Assembly: GCF_000250635.1 (NCBI RefSeq)
Contig: NC_016940.1
Span: 1,542,995-1,606,994, forward strand
DNA length: 64,000 bases
Source of the DNA: Saprospira grandis str. Lewin
GTDB taxonomy: Bacteria > Bacteroidota > Bacteroidia > Chitinophagales > Saprospiraceae
Direction: 5' to 3'
Shown here: positions 48,903 to 57,900 of the stretch, one piece after another
How the letters are laid out: each line of letters opens with the position of its first letter
Position numbering within the stretch: position 1 is the stretch's first letter
Notes under the pieces: generated by a model
What the model saw: only the letters and a program-made list of their open reading frames with translations
Told to the model about the DNA's origin: nothing
Databases searched by the model: none
Position numbers and translations under genes: made by a program

Positions 48903-51116
48903 TTAGTTGGCATTATCAGAGAGGAACTTGAGTCTGTAGAGTTCTATTTCTTCTAGAGAAATATCATCTTCTTTGAGTTCCTCAAAAGCCGTATCGAGAT
49001 TATCGGTTTCGGCCTGCATAAAATAGTCTTCAATATCTTCCTGCACTCCTTCATCGAGGATATCCTCAATATAATAATCGATATTGAGTTTAGTGCCTGC
49101 ATTGATAATCATATAGAGTTCTTGCAGTAGCTCATCCATGCGGATGCCAAGGCTATCGGCAATATCTTCAAAGGGCATTTTGCGGTCAATACTTTGGATA
49201 ATAGTGACCTTAGACTTTGATTTTCGGGCAACTGATTTAATAATAAAATCGACGGGGCGGATAATATTATTCTCCTCTACATAATCCTTAATGGTAGCCA
49301 AGAAGTTGCGGCCATATCGGCGAGCTTTGCCCTCAGAGACCCCAGAAATATTTTTCATCTCCTCAATGGTAAAGGGATATTGAGTAGCCATTTCTTCTAG
49401 AGACACTTTTTGGAAGACGACAAAAGGCGGTACATTTTTCTTGCGCGCCACCTGTTTGCGTAAATCCAGAAGAATTTTGAGCAATTGAGGATCTAGTGTA
49501 GAGCTAGCATTTTGTTCTCTTTCCTCCTCCATATCTTGCATTTCTTGGGCAAAATTATGGTTTAGGCTAATCTCAAAAAGTTTGGGTTGGGCCAAAAATT
49601 CATGTCCAGCCTCTGCCACTCTCAAGATACCATAGTCTTCAATATCTTTTTTGAGATAATCATTGAGTAGGCCTTGGCGGAGGACGGAATTCCAGTAGTG
49701 GCGGTCCTTATCTTTTCCTTTGCCAAAGAGTTCGTGTTTCTCGTATTTAAAGTCGAGAATAGACTGTGTTTTCTCTCCGAGGAGGAAATCGAGCAACTCC
49801 TTAGCTTGAAGCTGTTCGTGTAGGTCCTTGACCACCTGCAGCAAGAGCTGCAAAGCCTCCTTAGCATTTTCGGTAGGATGTTGTTTTTTGCAGTTATCAC
49901 ACATTTGGTCTCTTCGGCAGACCTCATCCTTATATTTCTCGCCAAAATAGTGCAGCAAAAAGCGTCTTCTACAAGCGGTAGTTTCCGCATAGGCAATCAT
50001 TTCAGCCAATAGCTGAGCGCCCATTTCCCTTTCGGCCACAGGCTTATCGCGTAAAAACTTCTCGAGGCGGAGAATATCCTTATAAGAGTAGAACGTTAGG
50101 CAGTGAGCATGTTGGCCATCTCGGCCTGCTCGGCCTGTTTCCTGATAATAGTTTTCAATACTTTTAGGAATATCATAATGGATCACAAAGCGGACATCGG
50201 GCTTATCGATGCCCATCCCAAAGGCAATCGTAGCGACAATCACATCCACTTTTTCCATTAAGAAAGCATCTTGGGTATCGCTTCTGAGTTTGGCCTCTAG
50301 ACCAGCATGATAGGGCGCCGCTTTAATATCGTTAACCGAGAGCACCTTGGCCACCTCTTCGGTTGTTTTACGGTTTTGGACATAGATAATGCCCGATTCA
50401 TTGGGGGCTTTATCCTTAATAAACTGTACAATACGTCGGAGAACATCTTCCTTCTTTCCTTTGGGCTGCACCTCATAAAAGAGATTATCGCGATTAAAAG
50501 AGTCCATAAATTCTCTGGGCTCCTCTAGACGAAGGGTTTTCACGATATCCATACGGACCTTAGGGGTAGCCGTAGCCGTTAAGGCAATAATAGGAATCTC
50601 CTGCTCTATATTTTCAATCATAGAGCGGATTCGGCGATATTCTGGGCGAAAATCATGGCCCCATTCCGAAATACAGTGCGCTTCATCAACTGCGACAAAA
50701 GAGACCTTAATTTGCGATAGAAACCGAAGTGTATCTTCTTTGGTCAGGGTTTCTGGGGCAATATAAAGTAATTTGGTAGCGCCAGAAACGATATCTTGTT
50801 TGACTTCTTTTACCTTCGCTCTACTGAGTGAAGAGTTGAGAAAATGGGCCACTTGGTCCGACTCTGCATAAGAGCGAACGGCATCCACTTGATTTTTCAT
50901 TAGGGCAATGAGTGGAGAAACCACAATAGCGGTGCCTTCAGAAAGTAGGGCGGGTAATTGGTAGCAAAGTGATTTTCCTCCACCCGTTGGCATAATCACA
51001 AAAGTATCTTGTCCACTGAGAATACTTTGAATAATCTCCTCTTGTTGGCCTTTGAATTGTTCAAATCCAAAATATTTTTTCAAGGCCGTTGTTAAACTCC
51101 TATCTTTAACCGTCAT
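48903..51116 (-). CDS. recQ: ATP-dependent DNA helicase RecQ
   Basis: 737 residues. SF2 helicase core: Walker A MPTGGGKSLCYQLP (about 41-54), motif II VDEAHCISEWGHDFRPEY (about 138-155), ALTATATP, GIIYVQNRKTTEEVA and QETGRAGRDG. The zinc-binding RQC part shows CRRRFLLHYFGE and CRRDQMCDNCKK, followed by a winged helix, then an HRDC domain (about 540-610; LLDLRKQVARKKNVPPFVVF, ISGVSEGKARRYGRNFL). An extra acidic C-terminal region of about 110 residues, common in Bacteroidota RecQ, may mediate protein contacts. It unwinds DNA 3' to 5' in repair. Confidence 0.95.
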   Translation of the reverse strand: MTVKDRSLTTALKKYFGFEQFKGQQEEIIQSILSGQDTFVIMPTGGGKSLCYQLPALLSEGTAIVVSPLIALMKNQVDAVRSYAESDQVAHFLNSSLSRAKVKEVKQDIVSGATKLLYIAPETLTKEDTLRFLSQIKVSFVAVDEAHCISEWGHDFRPEYRRIRSMIENIEQEIPIIALTATATPKVRMDIVKTLRLEEPREFMDSFNRDNLFYEVQPKGKKEDVLRRIVQFIKDKAPNESGIIYVQNRKTTEEVAKVLSVNDIKAAPYHAGLEAKLRSDTQDAFLMEKVDVIVATIAFGMGIDKPDVRFVIHYDIPKSIENYYQETGRAGRDGQHAHCLTFYSYKDILRLEKFLRDKPVAEREMGAQLLAEMIAYAETTACRRRFLLHYFGEKYKDEVCRRDQMCDNCKKQHPTENAKEALQLLLQVVKDLHEQLQAKELLDFLLGEKTQSILDFKYEKHELFGKGKDKDRHYWNSVLRQGLLNDYLKKDIEDYGILRVAEAGHEFLAQPKLFEISLNHNFAQEMQDMEEEREQNASSTLDPQLLKILLDLRKQVARKKNVPPFVVFQKVSLEEMATQYPFTIEEMKNISGVSEGKARRYGRNFLATIKDYVEENNIIRPVDFIIKSVARKSKSKVTIIQSIDRKMPFEDIADSLGIRMDELLQELYMIINAGTKLNIDYYIEDILDEGVQEDIEDYFMQAETDNLDTAFEELKEDDISLEEIELYRLKFLSDNAN

Positions 51117-51292
51117 AATATCTAATATTCAGTGTCTAGTTGCTATGTTCACTATTTGTGGGGGAGGTACATAAAAACGCTGGGAATGGGAACTTTTTAA
51201 AAGTACAAATATTTTGCCGATTCCTCAACTAAAAAATTCCTAAAAAGCCCTTAAAAACTATAGTTTTAGGCATTGTCTAAAAAATTTATCCT

Positions 51293-51589
51293 ATGATTAT
51301 TCGCATTGTCAAGATGACTTTCCAGCCAGAGGAAACCGCTAATTTTTTAACTTTTTTCGAGCCTTTCAAGGAGCAAATTCGCCATTTTGAGGGCTGTCAA
51401 AAATTGCAGATCCTTAGAGGAAAAGATCAGCCAAATATTATTTTCTCTTATAGCTACTGGGATGGGCCTGCAGCCTTAGACTGTTACAGAAAATCAGCTC
51501 TTTTTGGGCAGGTTTGGCCCGAAACAAAAAAACGCTTTGCGGCCAAGCCCGAGGCTTGGACGGTAGACCTTTTAGCTGAAATTGACTAA
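51293..51589 (+). CDS. antibiotic biosynthesis monooxygenase-like (ABM) dimeric barrel protein
   Basis: 98 residues of ferredoxin-like dimeric alpha/beta-barrel type: IIRIVKMTFQPEETANFLTFFEPFKEQIRHFEGCQKLQILRGKD, SYSYWDGPAALDCYRKSALFGQVWPETKKRF. ABM proteins include cofactor-free monooxygenases and heme-degrading enzymes, but the catalytic residues are not fixed, so only the fold is claimed. Two bases separate it from the wbqC-like gene, so both are in one transcript. Confidence 0.85.
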   Translation: MIIRIVKMTFQPEETANFLTFFEPFKEQIRHFEGCQKLQILRGKDQPNIIFSYSYWDGPAALDCYRKSALFGQVWPETKKRFAAKPEAWTVDLLAEID

Positions 51590-51591
51590 TT

Positions 51592-52281
51592 ATGCGCAAG
51601 GCTTTTATTTGTCAATCTAATTATATTCCCTGGAAGGGCTACTTTGAGGCCATTGCTCAGGCCGATGTTTTTGTGCTTTACGATTGTGTGCAATATACCA
51701 AGAACGATTGGCGCAATCGAAATCGTATAAAAACGGCCCAAGGGCTACAATGGCTCAGTATTCCTGTTCGTCAAAAGCAGCTAAAACAGCGCATTGCCGA
51801 TACGCAAGTTGCGCAGGCCAATTGGGCCAAAAAGCATTGGAATAGCTGGCAGACGCATTATGCTAAGGCGCCTTTTTTTAAGCAATATGCTCCAAAAATT
51901 AAGGCCCTTTATCTGGAAGAGGACAGCCCTTTTCTCTCTCAAATCAATAAGCGCTTTATTCTTTGGGCCTTAAATGAGCTGCAGATACAAACGGAGGTTT
52001 TAGAAAGCGTTCATTTTGATTTGCAGGAGCAAGACCCTAGCTTGCGATTGATTGAGCTTTTGCAGCAAATTGAGGCCCAACATTATTTGTCGGGCCCAGC
52101 CGCCAAGGCTTATCTGAATGAAGCAGCTTTTGAGGCCGCTCATATCAAATTGGAGTATTTGAATTATGGCCCCTACCCTACTTATGAGCAACTTTATCCG
52201 CCATTTAGCGATGCGGTCAGTATTTTAGACCTATTTTTTCATTTGGGGCCAGCCGCCAAGCAGTTTTTTCGGTCCATCTAA
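51592..52281 (+). CDS. WbqC-family protein
   Basis: 229 residues. Matches the WbqC family from start to end: FICQSNYIPWKGYFEAIAQADVFVLYDCVQYTKNDWRNRNRIKTAQGLQWLSIPV, HWNSWQTHYAKAPFF, YLSGPAAKAYL and SILDLFFHLG. WbqC-like proteins occur in polysaccharide loci and are proposed to help attach amino acids to amino sugars, but few are tested. Second gene of an operon with the ABM protein and upstream of a glycosyltransferase and a formyltransferase, which supports a cell-surface sugar role. Confidence 0.9.
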   Translation: MRKAFICQSNYIPWKGYFEAIAQADVFVLYDCVQYTKNDWRNRNRIKTAQGLQWLSIPVRQKQLKQRIADTQVAQANWAKKHWNSWQTHYAKAPFFKQYAPKIKALYLEEDSPFLSQINKRFILWALNELQIQTEVLESVHFDLQEQDPSLRLIELLQQIEAQHYLSGPAAKAYLNEAAFEAAHIKLEYLNYGPYPTYEQLYPPFSDAVSILDLFFHLGPAAKQFFRSI

Positions 52282-52310
52282 ACGGCTCTACAGGGCGCAA
52301 AGCGCCCGCA

Positions 52311-52435
52311 GGCTGAGGGATAGTAGGGGGTGGCCGCAGGCCAGACCGAGCTTTTGAGCGCAGCGAAAAAGCGATGGGCCGAGCGAACAGCGAGCCCCCG
52401 CATAGCCCGACCCGCCCGCAGGGCGGGGCAGCCCC
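52311..52435 (-). repeat. GC-rich structured intergenic element, copy 19 (GGCTG/CAGCC type)
   Basis: Plus-strand GGCTGAGGGATAG to GGCAGCCCC. Hairpins TGGCC-gca-GGCCA and CCCGCC-gca-GGGCGG; long GCTTTTGAGCGCAGCGAAAAAGC arm pair between. Closing pair matches type GGCTG/CAGCC. Confidence 0.85.
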
Positions 52436-52462
52436 AAATCATCTAACTTTAACGACTTGCCC

Positions 52463-53407
52463 ATGTCATCTGTAGACTATGCTGTTGTGGTCCCCGTTTA
52501 TCGAGGCGAAGAGAGTTTGCCCCTACTCTATCAAGAAATCAAGGCTTTTTTTGAGGGGGCCAATTTGAGCTTTGAGCTTATTTTGGTCCATGATTGTGGG
52601 CCCGATAATTCTTGGGCGGTCATGAAAAAATTGGCGGCTCAGGATGCTCGTGTCCGCCCCTTTCAACTGAGTAGAAATTTTGGCCAACACAACGCCATTA
52701 TTTGCGGTTTTGCGCAGGTTCGGTCCCCTTGGATCATTACGATGGATGAGGATTTACAGCAGCGCCCCGCCGATATTTCGGCCCTAATTGCCGAGCAAAA
52801 AAAGGGCAATTTTGATCTGGTTTATGGCTACTTTGAAGAGCGGCAGCACAATGGTTTTCGGAACCTGACCTCCTGGTTGATGCAGCGCAGTTTGAGCTTG
52901 GCCATTCCGCAGTTGCATCGGCATTATAGCCCTTTTCGCCTGATTCGTAGCGATATGGCCAAGGCTTGCCTGCAGATGAATAATTCCTATACCTTTTTAG
53001 ATGGCTATCTGAGCTGGATTACGCAGCAGGTGAGCAGTGTGCGGGTCAGTCATCAGCCCCGGCAGGCCGGAGAAAGTGGCTATACGCTGCGCAAACTGCT
53101 CAATCATAGCATCAATATTTTAATTACCTTTTCGGACCTGCCCATCCGCTTACTTTCGGGCATTTCGATCATTATATTTATACTATCTTCGGTCTATTCG
53201 CTCTACATTTTGCTCCGAAAACTGATTCTCAACGATATTATTCCGGGCTATAGCAGTTTGGTGATTATCCTGGGCTTTGGGCTCAGTTTGATTCTTTTGG
53301 GCATTGGCATTTTGGGCGAGTACATCCACCGTATCAATCAGCGCAGCAGCAGAAGGCCCAATTTTTGGCTGCGTGCCTCAGAAAATGAAGAGCAAGATGA
53401 AGACTAG
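52463..53407 (+). CDS. family 2 glycosyltransferase, ArnC/GtrB-like with two C-terminal membrane segments
   Basis: 314 residues from ATG 52463. GT-A domain: YAVVVPVYRGEESLPLL, ILVHDCGPDNSW, and metal-binding TMDEDLQQRP (about 93-102). The C-terminal region (about 230-290) has two membrane segments, IRLLSGISIIIFILSSVYSLYIL and SSLVIILGFGLSLILLGIGILGEYI, as in ArnC and GtrB, which put a sugar on undecaprenyl phosphate. The downstream formyltransferase start overlaps its 3' end by 11 bases, so they are translationally coupled, an arrangement parallel to ArnC/ArnA-type formamido-sugar transfer. Sugar not known. Confidence 0.9.
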   Translation: MSSVDYAVVVPVYRGEESLPLLYQEIKAFFEGANLSFELILVHDCGPDNSWAVMKKLAAQDARVRPFQLSRNFGQHNAIICGFAQVRSPWIITMDEDLQQRPADISALIAEQKKGNFDLVYGYFEERQHNGFRNLTSWLMQRSLSLAIPQLHRHYSPFRLIRSDMAKACLQMNNSYTFLDGYLSWITQQVSSVRVSHQPRQAGESGYTLRKLLNHSINILITFSDLPIRLLSGISIIIFILSSVYSLYILLRKLILNDIIPGYSSLVIILGFGLSLILLGIGILGEYIHRINQRSSRRPNFWLRASENEEQDED

Positions 53408-54077
53408 GCGCTATGTTTTTTTGGTTTCGGGCGGGGGCGGCAACCTCCGACTATTGGCCAAGTTCTTGGCCTTTGGCCTTTTGGATGGGGAGTTGGTTGG
53501 CGTTTTGGCCGATCGGCCTTGCCCCGCCCTGAGTTGGGCCCAAGAAAAAGGCATTTTTGCCCAGCAAATGAGTTATCGGCAGAGCCAGCCCGAGGAGTTG
53601 CGGCGGTATTTGGCCCAATTGCAAGCCGATCTGATCATTACCAATATCCATAAAATTATTGATGCCCAGACCTTGGCCCAATTCTCTGAGGCGCATTGGC
53701 TCAATTTGCATTATTCGATTTTGCCTGCTTTTGCTGGCCTCATTGGCCTAGCGCCCCTAGAAGCCGCCCAAAAACAGCGCTTGCCATTTTTTGGGGCAAC
53801 GGCACATTTGGTAGAGGAGCAACTAGATGCTGGGCCGATTTTGGCCCAGGGCATTTTTGCTACCGCTTGGCAAAAAAAGACTAAAAAAGCCCATATTGAG
53901 CAAACTTTTCGGGCGGGTGGACTTGCGCTTTGGGCCGCTTTGGCCCAACTAGAAGGCCAAGAACTCGCCGAGCAGCCCGCAGCTATTCAATGGGAAAATG
54001 GGCAGCGCATTTGCCTACATCCCAGCCCCAAAATTCCAGAGCAGCTGCAGCAAGAAACATTTTGGCAAAATATCTAA
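53397..54077 (+). CDS. formyltransferase-family protein (PurN/Fmt fold)
   Basis: 226 residues from ATG 53397 (MKTRRYVFLVSGGGGN); ATG 53385 is an alternative. Formyltransferase fold: FLVSGGGGNLRLL, NIHKIIDAQTL, then HYSILPAFAGLIGL (the HxSxLP substrate loop), GATAHLVEEQLDAGPIL (the Asp and following loop). True PurN has NIHPSLLP; here the first position reads LHYSILP and no PRPP-type site is visible, so a sugar N-formyltransferase is as likely as a purine enzyme. Its coupling to an ArnC-like glycosyltransferase supports a formamido-sugar function. Confidence 0.72.
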   Translation: MKTRRYVFLVSGGGGNLRLLAKFLAFGLLDGELVGVLADRPCPALSWAQEKGIFAQQMSYRQSQPEELRRYLAQLQADLIITNIHKIIDAQTLAQFSEAHWLNLHYSILPAFAGLIGLAPLEAAQKQRLPFFGATAHLVEEQLDAGPILAQGIFATAWQKKTKKAHIEQTFRAGGLALWAALAQLEGQELAEQPAAIQWENGQRICLHPSPKIPEQLQQETFWQNI

Positions 54078-54091
54078 TTTTTTTCTTTTTT

Positions 54092-54235
54092 GGGGCCCGC
54101 GGCCGGCTCGGCTGCGCCTCGGTCGGCCGCCGCTATGCTGCGGGGCTCGCAAGTCTGCTCGGCCCTTCGCAAAACTTCGCTAACGCTCGTTTTGCTCGGT
54201 CTGGCCTTCGGCCACCCACTCCGCAGCGCTGGGCC
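54092..54235 (+). repeat. GC-rich structured intergenic element, copy 20 (GGCCC/GGGCC type)
   Basis: T-run, GGGGCCCGCGGCCGG to AGCGCTGGGCC. Hairpins GCGGCCG..CGGCCGC, a 'TTCGCAAAACTTCGC..GCGTTTTGC' arm set and TGGCC-ttc-GGCCA. A near mirror of copies 12 and 21. Confidence 0.85.
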
Positions 54236-54276
54236 AATAGAGCCTGGCAGCTATCCAGAAATTAAACTATTTTCTT

Positions 54277-55725
54277 ATGATTCGATTCTTTTTTATCTGT
54301 TGTTTAGCCCTCCTATTTTTTGGGCCCTTAAAGGCCCAACGGCCCGACAGCAGCTTTTTGATGGACAATATTTACAAGGTCAAATTGGGCGAAAAAACCC
54401 TCTGGGGCTTTTATGAGCGAGAAACAGGAGAAATTCTTAGCCCCGCCGCCTATGATAGCATCAAATATCAGTTTCGCCTAGAACAGGATTTGCGCTATTA
54501 CGAAATTCAGAAAAATGGAAAATGGGGCCTATTAAATAAGGACCTCAGCGCTTGGATTCCCCCCAAATACGATAAGGTCAATTATCGCTATAAGCTAGAT
54601 CCGGCCCGCATCTTTGTAGAAGTTGGTGGAAAGTACGGCATCTTTAATGAAGATGGCAGCGAATGGCTGGCCCCTATTTATGATGAAATCATGTTTGATG
54701 GCAACTACTTTAAGGTTAAGCAAGGAGAAAAATGGGGCATTCTCACTATTCGTGGAGAAGAATATTTGCCCATTTGCTTTGCGCATATCTATGACAATTT
54801 AGAGCCTAAATACTCCTTGGTTCGCCAAGAGAACAAGCAGCTTTGGTCGGTATATAATTGGTTGGCCCAAAATGGCTCGCCCTGCGAATTGCAGCCCGAG
54901 CTCAGCTTTGAGCGGATAGAATACTTCAATGAGTTTTTTACGGTCTATAAAGATGGACTTTGGGGCGTTGCCAATGATGAAGGAAAATTACTCATTGAGC
55001 GAAAATACAAGGAGCTCGAGCCCTTTTCCTTTTTGCCCCTGCGCTGGCTCAAGGTCTTAGAAAAAGATAAGTATGGTATTTTGCGGCTAGATTCTTTGGG
55101 AAAATTGGACACTATTCTGGATCCTATTTATGATGATATTGGCATTGACCCCGACAACTACAAGCTGATGGCCCGCTATAAGGGCAAGGAAGACTATATG
55201 TATGAGGGCGAGGGCTATTTTAATTTTGCCTATGATGGCATTAAGTACTTTTTGCGGCATCAGCTTTTTATTATAGAGCTCAATGGCAAGGCGGGAGTGG
55301 CCAATGTGGAAAAAGACATTTTGATCCCCCCCAAAAAATATAGCAAGCTGCACATCATTGACCGCAACACTTTTATGGTCCAAAAAGGCGGAAAATGGGG
55401 AGTGGTCGATGCCCAAAACCGAGAACTCATTGCCCCCGCTTTTACCAACTTTGACTTTAGGAAAGAGGGCTACTTCTTTGCTGCCGATGGCGAAAAATGG
55501 GGAGTGGTTTCTCTAAAAAAGGGTATTTTGCTGCCTCCAAAATATGAAGATGTGGTCATTTTGCCCAAAGGCCGTTTTTTGGTCCAAAAAGGCGGAAAAT
55601 GGGGCGTAGTGGCTGTTGGTGGCCGAATTATTGAGCCCATCAAGTGGGAACGCTATAGCTACCCCAGAGGCAGCGAAGAGATTGAGCTCATCAAAGGAAA
55701 TAAAAGCTTTAAGTATAAACTTTAA
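54277..55725 (+). CDS. exported WG-repeat protein
   Basis: 482 residues. Signal peptide ends GPLKAQ (about residue 21). At least nine WG-type repeats of roughly 35-50 residues follow, with signatures KTLWGFYER, KWGLLNKD, KYGIFNEDG, KWGILTIRG, LWGVANDEG, KYGILRLDS, KAGVANVEK, KWGVVDAQN and KWGVVSLKK/KWGVVAVGG, each with an EILSPAxYDxI-like loop. WG repeats form beta-propeller-like or solenoid folds for protein binding. Envelope location; partner unknown. The gene precedes GC-rich copy 21. Confidence 0.9.
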   Translation: MIRFFFICCLALLFFGPLKAQRPDSSFLMDNIYKVKLGEKTLWGFYERETGEILSPAAYDSIKYQFRLEQDLRYYEIQKNGKWGLLNKDLSAWIPPKYDKVNYRYKLDPARIFVEVGGKYGIFNEDGSEWLAPIYDEIMFDGNYFKVKQGEKWGILTIRGEEYLPICFAHIYDNLEPKYSLVRQENKQLWSVYNWLAQNGSPCELQPELSFERIEYFNEFFTVYKDGLWGVANDEGKLLIERKYKELEPFSFLPLRWLKVLEKDKYGILRLDSLGKLDTILDPIYDDIGIDPDNYKLMARYKGKEDYMYEGEGYFNFAYDGIKYFLRHQLFIIELNGKAGVANVEKDILIPPKKYSKLHIIDRNTFMVQKGGKWGVVDAQNRELIAPAFTNFDFRKEGYFFAADGEKWGVVSLKKGILLPPKYEDVVILPKGRFLVQKGGKWGVVAVGGRIIEPIKWERYSYPRGSEEIELIKGNKSFKYKL

Positions 55726-55756
55726 TGGAGTCTAGGGGCCCGGCCAGGCGGTCCTT

Positions 55757-55890
55757 GGCCCAGCGCTGCGGAGCGGGTGGCCGTCAGGCCAGACCAAAGC
55801 CGCCGAAGGCGGCTGCAGGGCCGAGCGAACAGCGAGCCCCGAAGCATAGCGGCGGCCGACCTAGCCGAAGGCTAGCCGGCCGCGGGCCCC
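55757..55890 (-). repeat. GC-rich structured intergenic element, copy 21 (GGCCC/GGGCC type)
   Basis: Plus-strand GGCCCAGCGCTG to CGCGGGCCCC, then A-run. Hairpins TGGCC-gtc-AGGCCA, GCCGCC-gaa-GGCGGC and GCGGCCG..CTAGCC-gaa-GGCTAG..CGGCCGC. Immediately precedes a plus-strand gene. Confidence 0.87.
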
Positions 55891-55905
55891 AAAAAACAAA
55901 GAAAA

Positions 55906-56439
55906 ATGAAAAAAACAACCATTGCCATCGCCGTTGTGATTGGCCTAGTCATTGGGGGATTTATCCTTAAGGAAGTATTACTTCAGGGCGAGCTAAAAAG
56001 CTGGCAAGAACAGGGCTTAAATGTGCAGGATAAGGAAGAACTTTCTGTAGAAAACCTAAGCCGAGAAATGGCCAAAACTTGGCTAGAAAAGGACGAAAGT
56101 CTGTCGGAGAGCTTGCTCAAAACGATTTCAGAGATGGACCTTGTTTTTAAGTATGTGCAGCGGGCCAAGGCTGGAGAAATCAAAGATGTGTCCTTGCTTT
56201 TTGAGCTACAGCGCAAAATTGACCAGCGCATACTTTTGATTATTCAGCTGCCTTTGGTCCAGAAAAACAAGAGTATGCTCAAGACCCTCAGCGAAACCGA
56301 AGAGGCCTATGCGCAGTGGGAAGTAGACTATCAGGATAGCAAATATTTTAGGATCATGACCTACACCAATAGTGTTCGGCGGGCGCAAATTTCTAATTTG
56401 GTGGGGGCTTTGCAGCGAGACAAGCAGCAGAAAAAATAG
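55906..56439 (+). CDS. membrane-anchored protein of unknown function
   Basis: 177 residues. One N-terminal membrane segment (about 5-24, IAIAVVIGLVIGGFILKEVLL), then a charged helical domain with several predicted heptads (VENLSREMAKTWLEKDESLSESLLKTISEMDLV, DVSLLFELQRKIDQRILLIIQL). No Cys and no recognised motif. The next gene starts 40 bases after its stop and has the same architecture (short N-terminal anchor and soluble part), so they may act together. Function not proposed. Confidence 0.62.
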   Translation: MKKTTIAIAVVIGLVIGGFILKEVLLQGELKSWQEQGLNVQDKEELSVENLSREMAKTWLEKDESLSESLLKTISEMDLVFKYVQRAKAGEIKDVSLLFELQRKIDQRILLIIQLPLVQKNKSMLKTLSETEEAYAQWEVDYQDSKYFRIMTYTNSVRRAQISNLVGALQRDKQQKK

Positions 56440-56479
56440 GCTGTTTTCTCTATTATTTCTAGTAAAAAATAGCTTTATC

Positions 56480-56914
56480 ATGGAAAACAGTCCCTCTTTT
56501 CGCTCCTTATCTTTTGTCCTTTTTGCCTTAGCCCTGGGCGTTTTGGGGACCGTCTACGTTTTGCAAGAAGTAGATTTTAGAAAAAAGACGCGGCCCGAGT
56601 ACATCCTTAGTACAGAGGTCTTGGACCTTCAGCTTCGTCAGTTGGGTATTTTTAGCCAGCTGCGCTTAGAAGCTGTTGCCGTAAAAACCTGTGAATGTTT
56701 AAAAAAAGGGGAAAATGATGAGCTTTACTGTGCCGAATTTACCTACAATGACCGAATTCGGGATAATGTTCGGCAGTATTTTCAGTTGAGGAATGAATTT
56801 GAGGTAGATTTAAAGATCAATCAATTGCATTTTTCTTTGCTCCAACAAAATTGCGATTATCCGAAGATAGACAGTTTATTTGAGGCCAAAATGCTGCATT
56901 TATATCGCCAATAA
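56480..56914 (+). CDS. membrane-anchored protein of unknown function
   Basis: 144 residues from ATG 56480. Basic N-terminus, membrane segment (about 10-27, VLFALALGVLGTVYVL), then a soluble part with three Cys (KTCECLKKGENDELYCAEF), a 'CEC' pair and a distant CD, which could form disulfides outside the inner membrane. A longer frame starting at 56372 overlaps the upstream gene and was rejected. Follows the previous gene as the second gene of a pair. No family recognised. Confidence 0.62.
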   Translation: MENSPSFRSLSFVLFALALGVLGTVYVLQEVDFRKKTRPEYILSTEVLDLQLRQLGIFSQLRLEAVAVKTCECLKKGENDELYCAEFTYNDRIRDNVRQYFQLRNEFEVDLKINQLHFSLLQQNCDYPKIDSLFEAKMLHLYRQ

Positions 56915-56915
56915 A

Positions 56916-56947
56916 AAAAGGGCAGCCGAGCTATCGGCTGCCCTTTT
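56916..56947. terminator. bidirectional intrinsic terminator
   Basis: 14-bp perfect stem AAAAGGGCAGCCGA (56916-56929) and its complement at 56934-56947, 4-base loop, between the plus-strand pair and the second gldN-like gene. Confidence 0.92.
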
Positions 56948-56951
56948 CGCT

Positions 56952-57767
56952 TTAATAGGTCCAGAGATCATGTTCAAAATTTCGGATTTTCTCCTGAATT
57001 TTCTCGGCTTCTAGCAAGGCCTGCATCCCTTCTGCATAATCTTCAATTCGGCGATCTTGCAAATTAGACTGCTTAATAATCAGGGAGCTAAAGAAGCGGG
57101 CATCTAGGGCATCGGCCCAGCTCATGGGCGTATTATAAGGGGTGTAGCTTCTGCTTTTGGCCAGTGCTTGTCGGGCATCTGGATAATAGGCCCAAAAGAG
57201 GGGGCGGCGAGCCAGAAACTCTCCATCCTCGCCATATTCTTCTACAATTGGGGCCAGGCCTAAAATTCGCACATCTAGTTTTCCTCTTTGCAAATCAAAG
57301 TACCAAACCTCTTTGAGGCGATAGGCCACAATATTTTGATAATTGAGGGGGGTATAAATAGCAATATGCTCCTCCTCCAAAGTTTCTGGATCAATCACGG
57401 TTGTGGTATCGGTTTCGCCCAAAATTTCTTTGCGGTCGGCAGGGCAAAGCGGCTGGCTAAAGCGGTCATCTATAGGGTGGTAAAGCGTAATTTCGCCAGA
57501 TTCTGCGGACTTAATCAGTGCGGCGATCAGCTCTTGGTCTATAGCAGAAAAATGCTGATTTGCTTTTTCGGCTACAATAATATCTCGCCAAATTCGGGTT
57601 TCCCAAAAAACGTCTCGCTCTTCCAAATGCGAGTATTGCAAAAGGGGCGGAGCCGCTTGGCTGCTAAGCTCCTGATTATTTTCTGGGGCCTCAAAAGTAT
57701 ATTGGGCCAAAAGCAACTGGGGGCCCAAAACGAGCAGGGCCCAAATCATCAATTTAGGATAAGCCAT
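56952..57767 (-). CDS. gldO: GldN-family gliding/type IX secretion protein, second copy (GldO position)
   Basis: 271 residues. Signal peptide ends LLLAQ (about residue 22). The GldN core is easy to follow: ERDVFWETRIWRDIIVAEKANQHF, ILGETDTTTVIDPETLEEE, YRLKEVWYFDLQRGKLDVRILGLAPI, PLFWAYYPDARQALA, MSWADALDARFFSSLIIKQSNLQDRRIEDY and IRNFEHDLWTY. It parallels the gene at 58202 over its full length, 434 bases away and in the same direction. The N-terminal linker (ENNQELSSQAAPP) differs. In Flavobacterium johnsoniae GldN and GldO are such a partly redundant pair. Confidence 0.9.
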   Translation of the reverse strand: MAYPKLMIWALLVLGPQLLLAQYTFEAPENNQELSSQAAPPLLQYSHLEERDVFWETRIWRDIIVAEKANQHFSAIDQELIAALIKSAESGEITLYHPIDDRFSQPLCPADRKEILGETDTTTVIDPETLEEEHIAIYTPLNYQNIVAYRLKEVWYFDLQRGKLDVRILGLAPIVEEYGEDGEFLARRPLFWAYYPDARQALAKSRSYTPYNTPMSWADALDARFFSSLIIKQSNLQDRRIEDYAEGMQALLEAEKIQEKIRNFEHDLWTY

Positions 57768-57900
57768 AGTATCGTTTTTTTATGAACATCAAGCAGAGCG
57801 GTCCGATGAATTCGATAGGTAAATCTATATGCCTTTTTTAGTGGCAAGTTAGGAGTAAAGCTTATCTCAATAGCAATAATTTTTTTAGGACAAATAATTT

